NCBI GenBank assembly: GCA_905214265.1
Contig: CAJMLQ010000080.1
Coordinates: 1 to 13,916 of the forward strand
Source: an uncultured bacterium
Lineage (GTDB): Bacteria; Bacillota; Clostridia; Oscillospirales; Ruminococcaceae
DNA: 13,916 nt
Direction: 5' to 3'
The notes below the pieces were generated by a model. That model was not told where the DNA came from and did no database searches. It worked only from the letters and a program-made list of their open reading frames with translations. A program made the position numbers and the translations under genes. Below are positions 4,109 to 12,775 of this stretch, piece after piece. The first letter of the stretch is position 1, and the number at the start of each line of letters is the position of its first letter.

Positions 4109-5256
4109 GTATCAATTTTGTACACATATAACCAACCACCGCTTATTAAGCTCATATTTAAGCCCGTCGTTTCGCTATAAAATAAAGATAGAACTACCCC
4201 AGTATGTTCGTCGTTTGCACTCTTATGAAAAAGAACCGTTCCTGAAAGATACGCATCATAGTATTTCTGTTTTTGCTCGTCTGTCCATAACGAAACATCA
4301 GAAACCATTAACACCTCCTTCTTAATAGGCAAATATTTTTCAGGAATCTGAACAATTTTTATTTCGTTTGTGCAAATTGATAAAGTGTGTTCTGATTTAG
4401 TATCGTACGAAACCCAAACATATTCTTCTCCAACTGCCCCATACGAAAAAGGTTCTCCGCTATCTTTTCCGGTAAATAGATAATCATTTCCAATATATAA
4501 ACAGTTTTGTTCAAGATTAAAGTTACAAACGCATTCATACGTTTCGCCGTCAAACTCTACTGTGTAAGTTTGCCCTTCGACCAAATCAACGTTGACTGGG
4601 GAAAGTGCTTGTCCCACACTTCCCGATATCTCAAACGCAACCGTCTGTTCCGGTATCAGCTCTGTAATTACGGGATCTCCGGTATAGAACGGCCTGTTCC
4701 TCACAAAATCCGGCGCTGTCTCATCGTTCTGGTTCCAGTCTGGATTGACCTGTTCTCCGCCGGACTGGTCCTCCCAGGAAAAATCCCGGTCCGCGTCCGA
4801 CTTCTTGGCAAGCACCTGGCCGGTTGTCCCGCCTGCTGGAATCGCGTTTTGAACCTGCTCTACAAGCTGCTGGTATTCGTCCGGCGTATACTCTGGGGCT
4901 TTTCCTCCCGCCTTTGGGTGGGTGTATACCGTATACCTTCCGCCTACCGTATAGGTCACTTTCTCGCCCTGAACCGCGTCCAGGACAAAGGAGCCGATTC
5001 CATATGCCCCGGAGGTGATGTCGGCTGTGATATCGATGATCCCGTCTTGCGGCAACACGATACCAACCGGATACTGCCCTCTGGGCAGGAAGGTGATGCG
5101 GACGGTATAGCCATCCCACTCCTGCGGAAGGGTTATCTGGAGCTGCTCCACCTTGTTCGAGCCTTCCGAACCGAAGCACAATTCCTCCGACGGTTCCAGT
5201 TTCCAGATCATCGCGCCGCCGGCGCTTTGCTCCTTAACAACTGCTAATTGAATCAT
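4078..5256 (-). CDS. Phage tail fibre / receptor-binding-type protein
   Basis: 392 residues. The N-terminal ~140 residues form a beta-rich segment ending in PEYTPDEYQQLVEQVQNAIP. Then come two blocks common in Firmicutes phage fibre and baseplate proteins: GTTGQVLAKKSDADRDFSWED (143-163) and PDWNQNDETAPDFVRNRPFY (172-191). IKIVQIPEKYLP follows near 299-310. The last ~80 residues (from about 315) look unique and would be the host-binding tip by analogy. DNA coding for residues from about 213 on (4080-4620) is clearly more AT-rich than the first half, a sign of module exchange. The AGGAGG before the ATG overlaps the XkdX stop. The gene ends out of frame with a leftover C-terminal frame. Host receptor is unknown. 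Confidence 0.7.
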   Translation of the reverse strand: MIQLAVVKEQSAGGAMIWKLEPSEELCFGSEGSNKVEQLQITLPQEWDGYTVRITFLPRGQYPVGIVLPQDGIIDITADITSGAYGIGSFVLDAVQGEKVTYTVGGRYTVYTHPKAGGKAPEYTPDEYQQLVEQVQNAIPAGGTTGQVLAKKSDADRDFSWEDQSGGEQVNPDWNQNDETAPDFVRNRPFYTGDPVITELIPEQTVAFEISGSVGQALSPVNVDLVEGQTYTVEFDGETYECVCNFNLEQNCLYIGNDYLFTGKDSGEPFSYGAVGEEYVWVSYDTKSEHTLSICTNEIKIVQIPEKYLPIKKEVLMVSDVSLWTDEQKQKYYDAYLSGTVLFHKSANDEHTGVVLSLFYSETTGLNMSLISGGWLYVYKIDTWKSKNLLNS

Positions 5257-5264
5257 ACGGCCTC

Positions 5265-5393
5265 CTATCTCTGAGGCGTGGCAAGGATCGTCTCTGCCTG
5301 CTCCGCTGTGATGTATTTCGGCACGTAAGACCGCACCTTCGCCTCGTCAATCGTTCCCGCTGTCCACATGTTCCGTACAAAGTTGTAGAACAT
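5265..5393 (-). CDS. XkdX family phage protein, 42 aa
   Basis: A short gene from ATG at 5393-5391 to TAG at 5267-5265 encodes MFYNFVRNMWTAGTIDEAKV followed by RSYVPKYITAEQAETIL. The pattern aromatic-x-W/Y-x-x-G then V-x-x-x-V-x-x-x-x-I-T is that of XkdX proteins, named from the Bacillus PBSX prophage, which sit among the tail fibre genes. The exact role is not known. GGGAG lies 8 bases before the ATG. Another ATG at 5400 is in a different frame and leads nowhere. The stop is followed immediately by AGGAGG for the tail fibre gene. Confidence 0.75.
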   Translation of the reverse strand: MFYNFVRNMWTAGTIDEAKVRSYVPKYITAEQAETILATPQR

Positions 5394-5410
5394 CCTGCAT
5401 TCTCCCTTCG

Positions 5411-5680
5411 TCAGTTAGCCATCAGCATATCCATCAAGCCCAGCACCGCCTGGTTCGTTGCTTCCTGTTGGGCTTCCAGCGCCGCAATCCGGCTTCCGGG
5501 TGCAACCGGATTCTCTTTAAACTCTCCGTCCGAGTAAAGCATCCCCTCTGTGACTGTGACGCCTTCCGGGATCTCCACGTACCGGTTGACGTAATCCGGA
5601 TGCACCAGTTTCCCTTCAAATGGGTTCCGTACCTCAATGTACTTTACGACTCCCTCTACTACATACGCATATTTTGCCAT
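5411..5680 (-). CDS. Small conserved-type phage tail-region protein
   Basis: 89 residues beginning MAKYAYVVEGVVKYIEVRNP and ending in a predicted helix (SRIAALEAQQEATNQAVLGLMDMLMAN). The beginning resembles small proteins found next to tail fibre genes in gut Firmicutes phages, and the C-terminal helix could form a coiled coil for trimerisation or for binding a fibre. There are no catalytic motifs. AAGGTGG is 7-8 bases before the ATG, within the last codons of the upstream glycine-rich gene. Function is not assigned; a tail fibre accessory or assembly role is inferred from position alone. Confidence 0.6.
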   Translation of the reverse strand: MAKYAYVVEGVVKYIEVRNPFEGKLVHPDYVNRYVEIPEGVTVTEGMLYSDGEFKENPVAPGSRIAALEAQQEATNQAVLGLMDMLMAN

Positions 5681-5682
5681 TG

Positions 5683-6819
5683 TTACACCACCTTCTCAAT
5701 GATTACCGCGCCGCAGCACCCTGGTTCTCCGTCGTTGTTGACATATCCAGATTGCAATTTAAGTACCGCTGTTCCTCCGCCAGCCGACCCGAACGGCCGG
5801 TATAGCTTGGTTCCCCTCAGCGCTGTTGCCCTTGGTCTTCGGTTCGAATATGAGTCAGTTACATAAATCCCTCCAACGGAAACCGCGTCACACAGGTATT
5901 GCGACTCCGTGTTCTGCGGCACAGGGTTGCTGGTACCACCGTTATGGTAATACGACTGTCCATCAGCTTTCACAGACGAACCCCCAGCAATCCCTGCCAC
6001 ATTCGTCTGGTTTCCTCCGGATGCCGTTCCCCCGGATCCGCCAGGAAGCGGGCTGCTCGCATAAGTCGAGCTTCCAACTCCCCCGTTTTCTCCGGCGGTG
6101 GCGGAAAGGTAGGAACCAAAGCTGGACAGTGATGTGTTTACGGTGATCGGGATTGACGCACCCTTTGATAACTTGATCGCGCTTTGACACCAGGCACCGG
6201 TTCCGCCTGCGCTGCCTCCTGCCGCACTGATAGTTTCATATCCTGATTCATAAAACGAACTCCCGCCGTCGCCTCCTTTCCCGATAACGGTAATAAGATA
6301 ATCCCCGCTCTCCGGAACAACCCAGTTTTCGGAAATCGTCCCGGTGCTGCTGACCGGTGCGAAGATCTTGACAATCGCCGTCGTTCCCGCCGGGAGCTTG
6401 GCACCCCCGGCAGCCTTAAAATTTACCGTTTTCCCCGAAGTGTCCACGATGCAGGACACAATCGCGCCGGACACGAACAGATTGTCCTCCGCGTCCTCTC
6501 CGTTGGTCAGCTTGATCGTATAGCTGGTCCCGTCCACTTTCAGCGTGTTCCCAGCCGCAAAGGCCGCCGTCGCCTTGAACTGGCACGAAAGGATCCCCGC
6601 CGCACCGTTTAACCCTGTCAGCGCGTGGACTGTGCCGGTTTTGGAGTGGGTTAGGGTGTGGACACCGATTTCATCCAATAGTGCCTTGTTTATGGGAGTG
6701 CCGGGTTCCGTGGGCTGATCTGCATATTCGATTGTCACATATTCTGTACTCCCATCTGATCTGGTAATCTTTTTTCGATTAGGATAAGTGGGCATCCTGT
6801 CTTTCATGACTATTGCCAT
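5683..6819 (-). CDS. Glycine-rich phage tail fibre protein
   Basis: 378 residues from the ATG at 6819-6817. I chose this start because AGGAGG lies 6 bases upstream and the ATG overlaps the previous stop as TAATG. The N-terminus (PTYPNRKKITRSDGSTEYVT, then EPGTPINKALLDEIG) is typical of tail proteins that attach to the baseplate. Residues about 180-300 are very rich in Gly and Ser (GGDGGSS, GGSAGGTGAW, LPGGSGGTASGGN), as in phage adhesins with polyglycine helices. It ends GEPGCCGAVIIEKVV, the usual end of such glycine-rich domains. It probably forms part of the fibre tip or a trimeric adhesin. The receptor is unknown. Confidence 0.75.
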   Translation of the reverse strand: MAIVMKDRMPTYPNRKKITRSDGSTEYVTIEYADQPTEPGTPINKALLDEIGVHTLTHSKTGTVHALTGLNGAAGILSCQFKATAAFAAGNTLKVDGTSYTIKLTNGEDAEDNLFVSGAIVSCIVDTSGKTVNFKAAGGAKLPAGTTAIVKIFAPVSSTGTISENWVVPESGDYLITVIGKGGDGGSSFYESGYETISAAGGSAGGTGAWCQSAIKLSKGASIPITVNTSLSSFGSYLSATAGENGGVGSSTYASSPLPGGSGGTASGGNQTNVAGIAGGSSVKADGQSYYHNGGTSNPVPQNTESQYLCDAVSVGGIYVTDSYSNRRPRATALRGTKLYRPFGSAGGGTAVLKLQSGYVNNDGEPGCCGAVIIEKVV

Positions 6820-7226
6820 TAATATCCTCCTAACTGGAAATCGCCCAGCCGCGGGCATGATTCCGTAATGTTTTTAAGTGCCTGTTCCGCGTCATGCAGG
6901 ATCTTTTCCAGAGCGTTTGCCTTATTATAATCCATGTATTCCAATGTTGACGGCAGCACAGGAGTCTGTGCAAATAAAGCTATCGCTTTTCGGCAGGAAC
7001 TAACATTGGCGCGTATCCGCTCCATATCGGAAACAGTGGGAAAATCCGCCGCAGTCCAGTCTGTCTTTCCAGTGATAAGCGTTACCGCATACCCATAGGA
7101 AGTCAGCTCTGCAGCGACCGTTATGCAGGCACTCTCCACGCGATTAAGATCAGATGCGTTATAAAACCCTTTTGCAGTCCGATTCTGTACATCCAAAACT
7201 GTCCGGTCATAAATGAGATCAAGCAC
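6819..7226 (-). CDS. Small phage structural protein, unknown function
   Basis: 135 residues, mostly helical, starting MLDLIYDRTVLDVQNRTAKG with FYNASDLNRVESAC next, and ending LGDFQLGGY. Proteins with this opening lie between the tail hub and fibre genes in several gut Firmicutes phages, but I know no assigned function. The start must be the GTG at 7226-7224, because an in-frame TAG lies immediately upstream. It overlaps the previous gene by 8 bases and has only a weak GGCGG ribosome site, so it probably depends on coupled translation. Its own last codons carry the AGGAGG of the next gene. Confidence 0.65.
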   Translation of the reverse strand: MLDLIYDRTVLDVQNRTAKGFYNASDLNRVESACITVAAELTSYGYAVTLITGKTDWTAADFPTVSDMERIRANVSSCRKAIALFAQTPVLPSTLEYMDYNKANALEKILHDAEQALKNITESCPRLGDFQLGGY

Positions 7227-8850
7227 CTACAATCACCGCCTTTGTGGTCCCTGCTATTAAATCTGTGCTGAGTTGTTCAACGCGCCCTGTCTTGACCGTG
7301 TCATATAGGGTTGTCACACTGACGCACTCACCTGGCCGCTCATCTCCGATGGCAAAAGAAAGGTCTTGCTCGATACGCAGCTGATAATAGTCATAAAGCC
7401 TTTGAGCGGCATCCGGTGCGGCTGCAGGAGATACCAGTGTCGCATTCTCGACCCGTATGACATTTGTTGCGGCGCCTGCCGGAATACTATCCGCATAAAC
7501 GCCTGTGATCTGGGTATTGTCTACGTACTTTTTACCGGTGACTGTCACCGTTCCGGCAACCGATACCACTAACATCGCATAATTCGGCCCGTTTGAAGAA
7601 AGTGTGGCTCCTGTGACCGTCAAGGTGTGATGCGGAGCCTGAAATGTAATCTCATGTGTCCCCGCCTCCAATGTTCCGTTAAATAGCTCCTCACTTTCCT
7701 CGCTTTCCTGATATGCGTGAGATGTGACCTCCACTCCCGTTACGATCTGCCGTAGCTTGACTGTTCCGCCCAGGAACTTTCGGTCCGGTGCAATAGAGAT
7801 CGCAACCGTATCACTTGGTTCCAAAATGCGCACCATTCCGGACCTGGAGCAATCCACCATTCCGCCTACAGCGAAGGCAACCTGATGGAGCGCCTCCCGA
7901 TGGGAGCTGATGGGCATCCACCCGGAAAGCGTCTTAGCTGCCAGAGATGCAGCTACTTCCACAGTGAACCCGCCCGAGCTGCAAATATCCGCAAACAATT
8001 CTCCGGCGCTCTGGTTTGCGTAGATTCCGCCGCGATAAGTGGTAGAATCCAGCACTCCCACTGCATCCACACAGGACATTCGAATCAGTTGCTCGCTGGT
8101 ATTTTCCCAGCTGTCCAAATAAAATGTCCCCATGTTCCTCCCGCTTTCGCTGACTTCCAGCGGCTGCCTCTGCTGCAGGAGCGTATATATCCCGGTGGGG
8201 TTCAAGATAGAAAACTCCTCATCCTCTGAGTACAGTTCAAAATTCAGTGTGTTCATGCTGACTTCTGCACTGATCGGGTCTACTTCTTCCAGAAGAGACG
8301 CAGAGGTGATTTCGTCTTCTCCAAACGAACGGACAATTCCATAATAAATGCGATACAGCTTTAGATACCGTCCGGGAGCATTGGCTTTTTGGAAAGACAC
8401 CACCAATTTGTTATAGTTCTCCACCGTCTTTTTGCATACATATAATGGCGAATCAGGAGAAAAGTAGCTTCTAGCAAGCAAGGTATCGCCCTGATACCAC
8501 GATAACTGAAGATAAGAACACCAGCCGCCTGCTGAGTCAAAAGCAAAAGTAATCCCTGTGCTGGAATGGTTCTCAGAAAATGTCACGGTCAGCGTTGGGA
8601 AGCTGCTGTATGTCAAATCCTCTCTGGACTTGACCGTACTGATCAGTCCCATTCCTTTCCGATCATCTGGAAAACTGCGAAAAGCCCCGTCCAATCGCCA
8701 ATAATTTTCTTCCAGAGTAGCGGTTGGCGGCACGGAAAGCTCTTTTTCAAGTTCGGCGGCATCAACAAAAGGCTGTTGATAGGTGGCCGTAGGAGTACTG
8801 TCCTCTTTTGCTGACACATCAACCAGTCCGAATGAAATAGAAACGCTCAT
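7219..8850 (-). CDS. Tail hub / Tal-like baseplate protein
   Basis: 543 residues from ATG at 8850-8848; AGGA lies 9 bases upstream. A longer form from a TTG at 8880 would overlap the previous gene by 26 bases and has no ribosome site. Size and position after the tape measure and distal tail genes fit the tail-tip hub (gp27/Tal-like). A mid-protein segment (DPISAEVSMNTLNFELYSED, then LQQRQPLEVSESGRNMGTFYL) resembles the hub domains that many such proteins share. The later segment (SHREALHQVAFAVGGMVDCS, then GMVRILEP) is also typical. No peptidase or glycosidase motif is recognised, so no enzymatic tip activity is claimed. Confidence 0.7.
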   Translation of the reverse strand: MSVSISFGLVDVSAKEDSTPTATYQQPFVDAAELEKELSVPPTATLEENYWRLDGAFRSFPDDRKGMGLISTVKSREDLTYSSFPTLTVTFSENHSSTGITFAFDSAGGWCSYLQLSWYQGDTLLARSYFSPDSPLYVCKKTVENYNKLVVSFQKANAPGRYLKLYRIYYGIVRSFGEDEITSASLLEEVDPISAEVSMNTLNFELYSEDEEFSILNPTGIYTLLQQRQPLEVSESGRNMGTFYLDSWENTSEQLIRMSCVDAVGVLDSTTYRGGIYANQSAGELFADICSSGGFTVEVAASLAAKTLSGWMPISSHREALHQVAFAVGGMVDCSRSGMVRILEPSDTVAISIAPDRKFLGGTVKLRQIVTGVEVTSHAYQESEESEELFNGTLEAGTHEITFQAPHHTLTVTGATLSSNGPNYAMLVVSVAGTVTVTGKKYVDNTQITGVYADSIPAGAATNVIRVENATLVSPAAAPDAAQRLYDYYQLRIEQDLSFAIGDERPGECVSVTTLYDTVKTGRVEQLSTDLIAGTTKAVIVGA

Positions 8851-8854
8851 GCCA

Positions 8855-9223
8855 TCACTTCCTCGCAGGGGATTTGGCAATAAAATTGACCGTCAGCCCC
8901 GTGAAATAGTTTTTTCCCATTCCGCTATACCGCAATTCGTCTCCAATATTTGAGAAATATGCGGTAAAAGTATAATCTCCATTTTCATCTGGAACCGTTA
9001 CGGTGTGGAACTCTGCCGGTTCTGTCAGCTTGTCCCACAGGCGGGCGTACTCCTCCGTATCCATTGTGCTGCCCAGCGAAAGAGAATAGTTGAAGTATAC
9101 GCCGATAATCTTCCGCTGCAGATTTCCGTTTTCTGTGCGCTGCGCGTAGCGGTCCAGCACTTCTGCTTTTCGTTTGATTTCCAGGACTGGGATATCATAC
9201 CCCTGCCCGTCAATGTACAGCAT
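8855..9223 (-). CDS. Distal-tail-like minor tail protein
   Basis: 122 residues, beta-rich, beginning MLYIDGQGYDIPVLEIKRKA, with IIGVYFNYSLSLG in the middle and GLTVNFIAKSPARK at the end. Its place directly after the tape measure and before the hub gene is where siphophages carry the distal tail (Dit) protein, though this is shorter than classical Dit. It may correspond to the Dit core ring or a tail-tip adaptor. AGGAGG lies 9 bases before the ATG; the ATG overlaps the tape-measure stop as TGATG, so translation is coupled. Confidence 0.6.
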   Translation of the reverse strand: MLYIDGQGYDIPVLEIKRKAEVLDRYAQRTENGNLQRKIIGVYFNYSLSLGSTMDTEEYARLWDKLTEPAEFHTVTVPDENGDYTFTAYFSNIGDELRYSGMGKNYFTGLTVNFIAKSPARK

Positions 9224-11679
9224 CAGTACGCACCTCCTGTTACCAGTCTCACGCCACGCCGGTTCGATTCCTTGTCAAGCTCCGGCTTTAGTATCCGCAC
9301 TAGTTCTGCCATGGAACCGGTAAAGCGAATCGTGACCTCCTGCCCTCCGCTCTGGGCATTGGCCAGGCGAATAGCTTCCACGATTGTATCCAGTGGAGCC
9401 TCAATATTGGTCCCCCGTTTCTGGTCGCCAAGAACCGCCAGAAATTCCCGGTTTGGAGGGATTACTGCGCCTTGAGCTAGTTTTGGAATTTTTGGTATAT
9501 TTAAATTTGGAATTTCAGGGACCCCGACCAATCCAGTAACGCTGTTTATCGCACCTGTGATGCCGTTTATCCCGCTTTCTACCTTCTGCAGCATGGAGTT
9601 GATCATGGAGATGATGTTGTTGACAACACCCTTTACAACGCCTTCCATACCTGTCCAGATGCCTTGAAAAATATCTTTGACCGCGTTCCATGCCTTTTCC
9701 CAATCCAGCTGGAAAACGGCTGTGATAAAGTCAAGAATCGATCCCATGACTGCCAGCGTATTTTTTACCGCATCAATGATCGTTCCGACCGCCGTCTTAA
9801 CGGAATCAATAATGGAGTTGATCACCTTGGAAATCGGGGGCCCGAAAACATTGATAAACCAGTTGATCAACGGAAGGATACAGTTGTTGTAAACGGTGAG
9901 CGCTGCGTTGACAAACTTTGCCGCGAATTCTCCGATCTGAGCAACCAATGGCTGCAGATGATCGGTCCACAATTCCGTCAATACAGAAAAGATTTTTTCA
10001 AATATCGGCTGCAGAAAATTCGTCCAAAGGTTTTGAAAGGTTTCCTGTAATCCGACAATTAGCTTTCGAATATTAGCAAAGGTTGTTTTTCCATACTTCT
10101 CCCAAAGGCTTTGGAAAGTCGTCAGGATATCGACCAGTACCATGGACATAAACTGATAGAACGGATCGATCACTCCCTGCCATACTGTCATGATCACTCT
10201 TTTTACAGCATTGAATGCAGTTACCAGATTCAGGCAGCACTGTGACCAAATATCAGACAGCAGAGGAAGGCCTTCCGTTACAAACCAATCAATGACTGGC
10301 TTCCAGGCGTCCCAAAGAGTATTGGCCACCATCGCAAGGACGTCCATAAAGCCCGCCAATAGAATCTGCACCGTCCAGATCCCCTCGATGATACTGGTCT
10401 GGAAATCCGTCCGAAACCACTCTGACAACGGTTTCAGCCATTCCAGGCACTGTAATCCGATATTTGAAAATAACGCACGGAATGCTGCAACCGGTTTATC
10501 AAAAAGATTCAGTCCGGCCAGAATCGGATCTACAAGATACCGACGAAATGCGTCTCCAATGCCTCGAAAAATGCCTGTCAGGCGGCTTTCAGCCTCCTCT
10601 GCCTCTGTAACAGACAATGCTGGAACGGCAGCAGACGCCGCTCCGGAAGCTTCACTTTCTCCGCTCCCGCTGTCCTGCGTCAGGACGTTCAATTCATCGA
10701 ATCCTGCCAGCGCTCCTTTGGCGGCCTTTCCCGCGTCCTTAGTTGCATCAGCCAGATCCTGAGCACTGTCTGCACTTCCAGAAATAGCGGCTGCAACGCC
10801 TTCGGCGGATGCTTTTGTCTGTGAAATTTGCTTATTCGTGCCGCCGAACAATGCCGTAATAGCAGTGTTTAGAGCATTCGCCATCTGGATCAGTGATGAA
10901 ACGATTGAATTGATCACCTTAAGCGTCGGTGTCAGCACGGTAATCAGCGCCTGACCAATTACAGACATAAACTCTTTCCAATTTTCCGAAAGGATTCGTG
11001 TCTGGTTGGCCCAGCTGTCCGATGTCTTGGCAAAATCCCCCTGTGCAAGGGCAAGCTGCTGGGTCACATACTGATATCGCAGTTCCACCTGTTCCGCCTG
11101 GGTCATTTTGTCGATGGTTTTTCCAAAACCGTTTGCCATTGCAAAGGCGTTCAGATTAGCCTGCGTCATGACGATGCCTAAGTCTTTCAGGCTTTCGGTC
11201 TCGCCAGTAAAAACGCTTTTCAACTTGGTATCGGCCAGCTCCTGCGAGATGTTAAAAAATGACGCCACATCTCCGGTCAGACCGGCCAGTTCGATTGCCA
11301 TATCCGACGCATGATCGGCAGAAAGCCCCATGCCCCGTGCCATGGCCATATAGGTGCTGGCGGTCTTCTTGGCAGCCAGTTTTGACATACCAAACTGCTC
11401 GATGGCGGTCGATGCGAATTCTTCCGCCTTATATGCCATATCGCCGAAGGCGGTATCCACAACGTTTTGTACTTCGGCAATATCGCTGCCCAGCTCGATT
11501 GCCTGTTTGCTGAAATCCACGATTGCCTTGACGCTGAATGCGGCGGCAGCAGTAGCGCCTATCTTCCACAACGCGGATTTTAATCCGCCAAGCTGATTTC
11601 CCAATTTGGAAACGCCGGCCTTGAAGTTTTTGTTGTCAAGTTCTGTTGATATGACGACTTTCCCATCATAATTGGGCAT
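9223..11679 (-). CDS. Phage tail tape measure protein
   Basis: 818 residues; the longest gene in the window. It sets tail length and is packed inside the tail tube. The N-terminal third is Ala-rich and helical, with the conserved tape-measure block LKSVFTGETESLKDLGIVMT at about 153-172. The middle has repeated hydrophobic, Trp-rich segments (LFGG, then ILAGFMDVLAMVANTLWDAW and similar). The C-terminus carries the common REFLAVLGDQKRGTNIEAP block (about 744-762). By the rough rule of 0.15 nm per residue, a tail of about 120 nm is expected (inference). No lytic transglycosylase or peptidase domain is apparent. The ATG follows GGGGTGA by 6 bases and comes 5 bases after the Gp15 stop. Confidence 0.93.
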   Translation of the reverse strand: MPNYDGKVVISTELDNKNFKAGVSKLGNQLGGLKSALWKIGATAAAAFSVKAIVDFSKQAIELGSDIAEVQNVVDTAFGDMAYKAEEFASTAIEQFGMSKLAAKKTASTYMAMARGMGLSADHASDMAIELAGLTGDVASFFNISQELADTKLKSVFTGETESLKDLGIVMTQANLNAFAMANGFGKTIDKMTQAEQVELRYQYVTQQLALAQGDFAKTSDSWANQTRILSENWKEFMSVIGQALITVLTPTLKVINSIVSSLIQMANALNTAITALFGGTNKQISQTKASAEGVAAAISGSADSAQDLADATKDAGKAAKGALAGFDELNVLTQDSGSGESEASGAASAAVPALSVTEAEEAESRLTGIFRGIGDAFRRYLVDPILAGLNLFDKPVAAFRALFSNIGLQCLEWLKPLSEWFRTDFQTSIIEGIWTVQILLAGFMDVLAMVANTLWDAWKPVIDWFVTEGLPLLSDIWSQCCLNLVTAFNAVKRVIMTVWQGVIDPFYQFMSMVLVDILTTFQSLWEKYGKTTFANIRKLIVGLQETFQNLWTNFLQPIFEKIFSVLTELWTDHLQPLVAQIGEFAAKFVNAALTVYNNCILPLINWFINVFGPPISKVINSIIDSVKTAVGTIIDAVKNTLAVMGSILDFITAVFQLDWEKAWNAVKDIFQGIWTGMEGVVKGVVNNIISMINSMLQKVESGINGITGAINSVTGLVGVPEIPNLNIPKIPKLAQGAVIPPNREFLAVLGDQKRGTNIEAPLDTIVEAIRLANAQSGGQEVTIRFTGSMAELVRILKPELDKESNRRGVRLVTGGAY

Positions 11680-11684
11680 CTATA

Positions 11685-12245
11685 TCACCCCTTCCCCAGC
11701 CATTCATTCAGGATCTCATCGTCCTCCGAGGTATAGCGCATTTTGAAATCTACCATATCCCGGTTTTCCCGGTAGAAGTCCCGTTCCCATTCGTCCAGCT
11801 TTTTCCCCTTACGGCGCTTCTCCCGGATGCCGACCACCGCGGAGAGCTGTCCTTCTCCGATCCCTCGGAAGTATGCCAGAAAAGTCCACCAGTGGAGGAA
11901 CGGCAGTGCCCGCACTTCACACCCGGCAACCCGGTTGATATCTGCCACGATCAGCGGCTGATCCTGCTCCCAATCGATTCGCTTGGGCGATGGGCGGGAA
12001 TTGCTTTCTTCTTCTCCTCCGTTTATAAACCAGCACAGCTTTTCCCACGCTTCCGGATAATCGATGGGGGAAATCTGCTGGAAGTCCTCATAAAACAGGG
12101 CCAGGGATACCATCAAGCGGACATTCATCGGATCTTCCGGGTCATTCATCCGGGAAAGGATGTCCAGGATGTCTCGGTAATCCGCGTTGATCTGGCAGGT
12201 CTTCCCGGCGACTTCGACCGCCTCCGGCAGAGTCCAGCCGGTCAT
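11685..12245 (-). CDS. Bacteriophage Gp15 family protein
   Basis: 186 residues with the Gp15 (PF06854) layout: an N-terminal INADYRDILDILSRMNDPED, an ALFYEDF segment, PEAWEKLCWFINGG, a charged linker (EEESNSRPSPKRIDWEQD), then RALPFLHWWTFLAYFRGIGE and a basic RKGKKLDEWERDFYRENRD. Members lie just before the tape measure and are thought to act as the second tail assembly chaperone, like the long chaperone form of other siphophages. Start ATG overlaps the previous stop by ATGA. Confidence 0.88.
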   Translation of the reverse strand: MTGWTLPEAVEVAGKTCQINADYRDILDILSRMNDPEDPMNVRLMVSLALFYEDFQQISPIDYPEAWEKLCWFINGGEEESNSRPSPKRIDWEQDQPLIVADINRVAGCEVRALPFLHWWTFLAYFRGIGEGQLSAVVGIREKRRKGKKLDEWERDFYRENRDMVDFKMRYTSEDDEILNEWLGKG

Positions 12246-12712
12246 TTCAGCGCCCGGCGCTGTTCCCGGTTCTGTTTTGCCTGCGCAACCGCCGCATCGG
12301 CCATGGCCTTGGCATATCGTTCCGCGCCATCCTGGATAATCGGCATCATGGCCTCCAGAAAGTTATTAATCACACATTTTCCATTTCTGGCAACGGCCAG
12401 AAGATTGACGCCTCCCAGAATGCGGTCAAAATCGTTCTCCGCCCCAAACACTTCGGAAAGCAGTTTTTTTGCCTGGGAATCATAATCATGCATCGCTGCA
12501 AGCTGCCCAGATGCGACCGGGTACCCTTTTCCGTCCAATTCGACAGGATCGGACGGTATCTTTTTCGCATATTCAGCGGCCAATTCCTCAATCTTTTGGT
12601 ACGTGTCAAAAAAGCGGTGATATAAGTTCGGATCGCTGGGGTTGAACCGCAGAATTTCTCTACCGTTTATTTCAAATTCACGAATGCCAGTATCAAATGT
12701 CAGCTTTTCCAT
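12242..12712 (-). CDS. Putative tail assembly chaperone, first protein
   Basis: 156 residues, starting MEKLTFDTGIREFEINGREI with LRFNPSDPNLYHRFFDTYQK, and ending in a charged helix (QAKQNREQRRALK). Position between the tail tube gene and the Gp15/tape measure genes is that of the small tail assembly chaperone, which binds the tape measure while the tube is built. The opening FDTGIREFEINGRE and the D-x-N-x-x-x-R-F pattern occur in such proteins of gut phages. GGAGG is 5 bases before the ATG. The gene overlaps Gp15 by 4 bases. No classic slippery heptamer for a -1 frameshift into Gp15 was found near its end, so separate initiation is more likely. Confidence 0.65.
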   Translation of the reverse strand: MEKLTFDTGIREFEINGREILRFNPSDPNLYHRFFDTYQKIEELAAEYAKKIPSDPVELDGKGYPVASGQLAAMHDYDSQAKKLLSEVFGAENDFDRILGGVNLLAVARNGKCVINNFLEAMMPIIQDGAERYAKAMADAAVAQAKQNREQRRALK

Positions 12713-12737
12713 ATATCCTCCATCTCGTCATGAACGG

Positions 12738-12765
12738 AAAAGGGCGAGAGAATGTCTCCCGCCCT
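12738..12765 (-). terminator. Hairpin terminator after the major tail protein gene
   Basis: On the minus strand AGGGCGGGAGA-CAT-TCTCTCGCCCT forms an 11-bp stem (one G-U pair, 3-base loop) followed by TTTTCC. It lies 11 bases after the tail tube stop and before the chaperone gene. It probably stops part of the transcription, so the tail tube mRNA is more abundant than downstream messages. The plus strand also shows a T tract (TCTTTT), so it may work both ways. Confidence 0.7.
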
Positions 12766-12775
12766 CTTTTCGATA

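Noticed and set aside
4507..5247. A 246-codon plus-strand frame opposite the tail fibre gene
   Set aside because: No recognisable motif or ribosome site, and the minus-strand gene has conserved phage fibre blocks over the same DNA.
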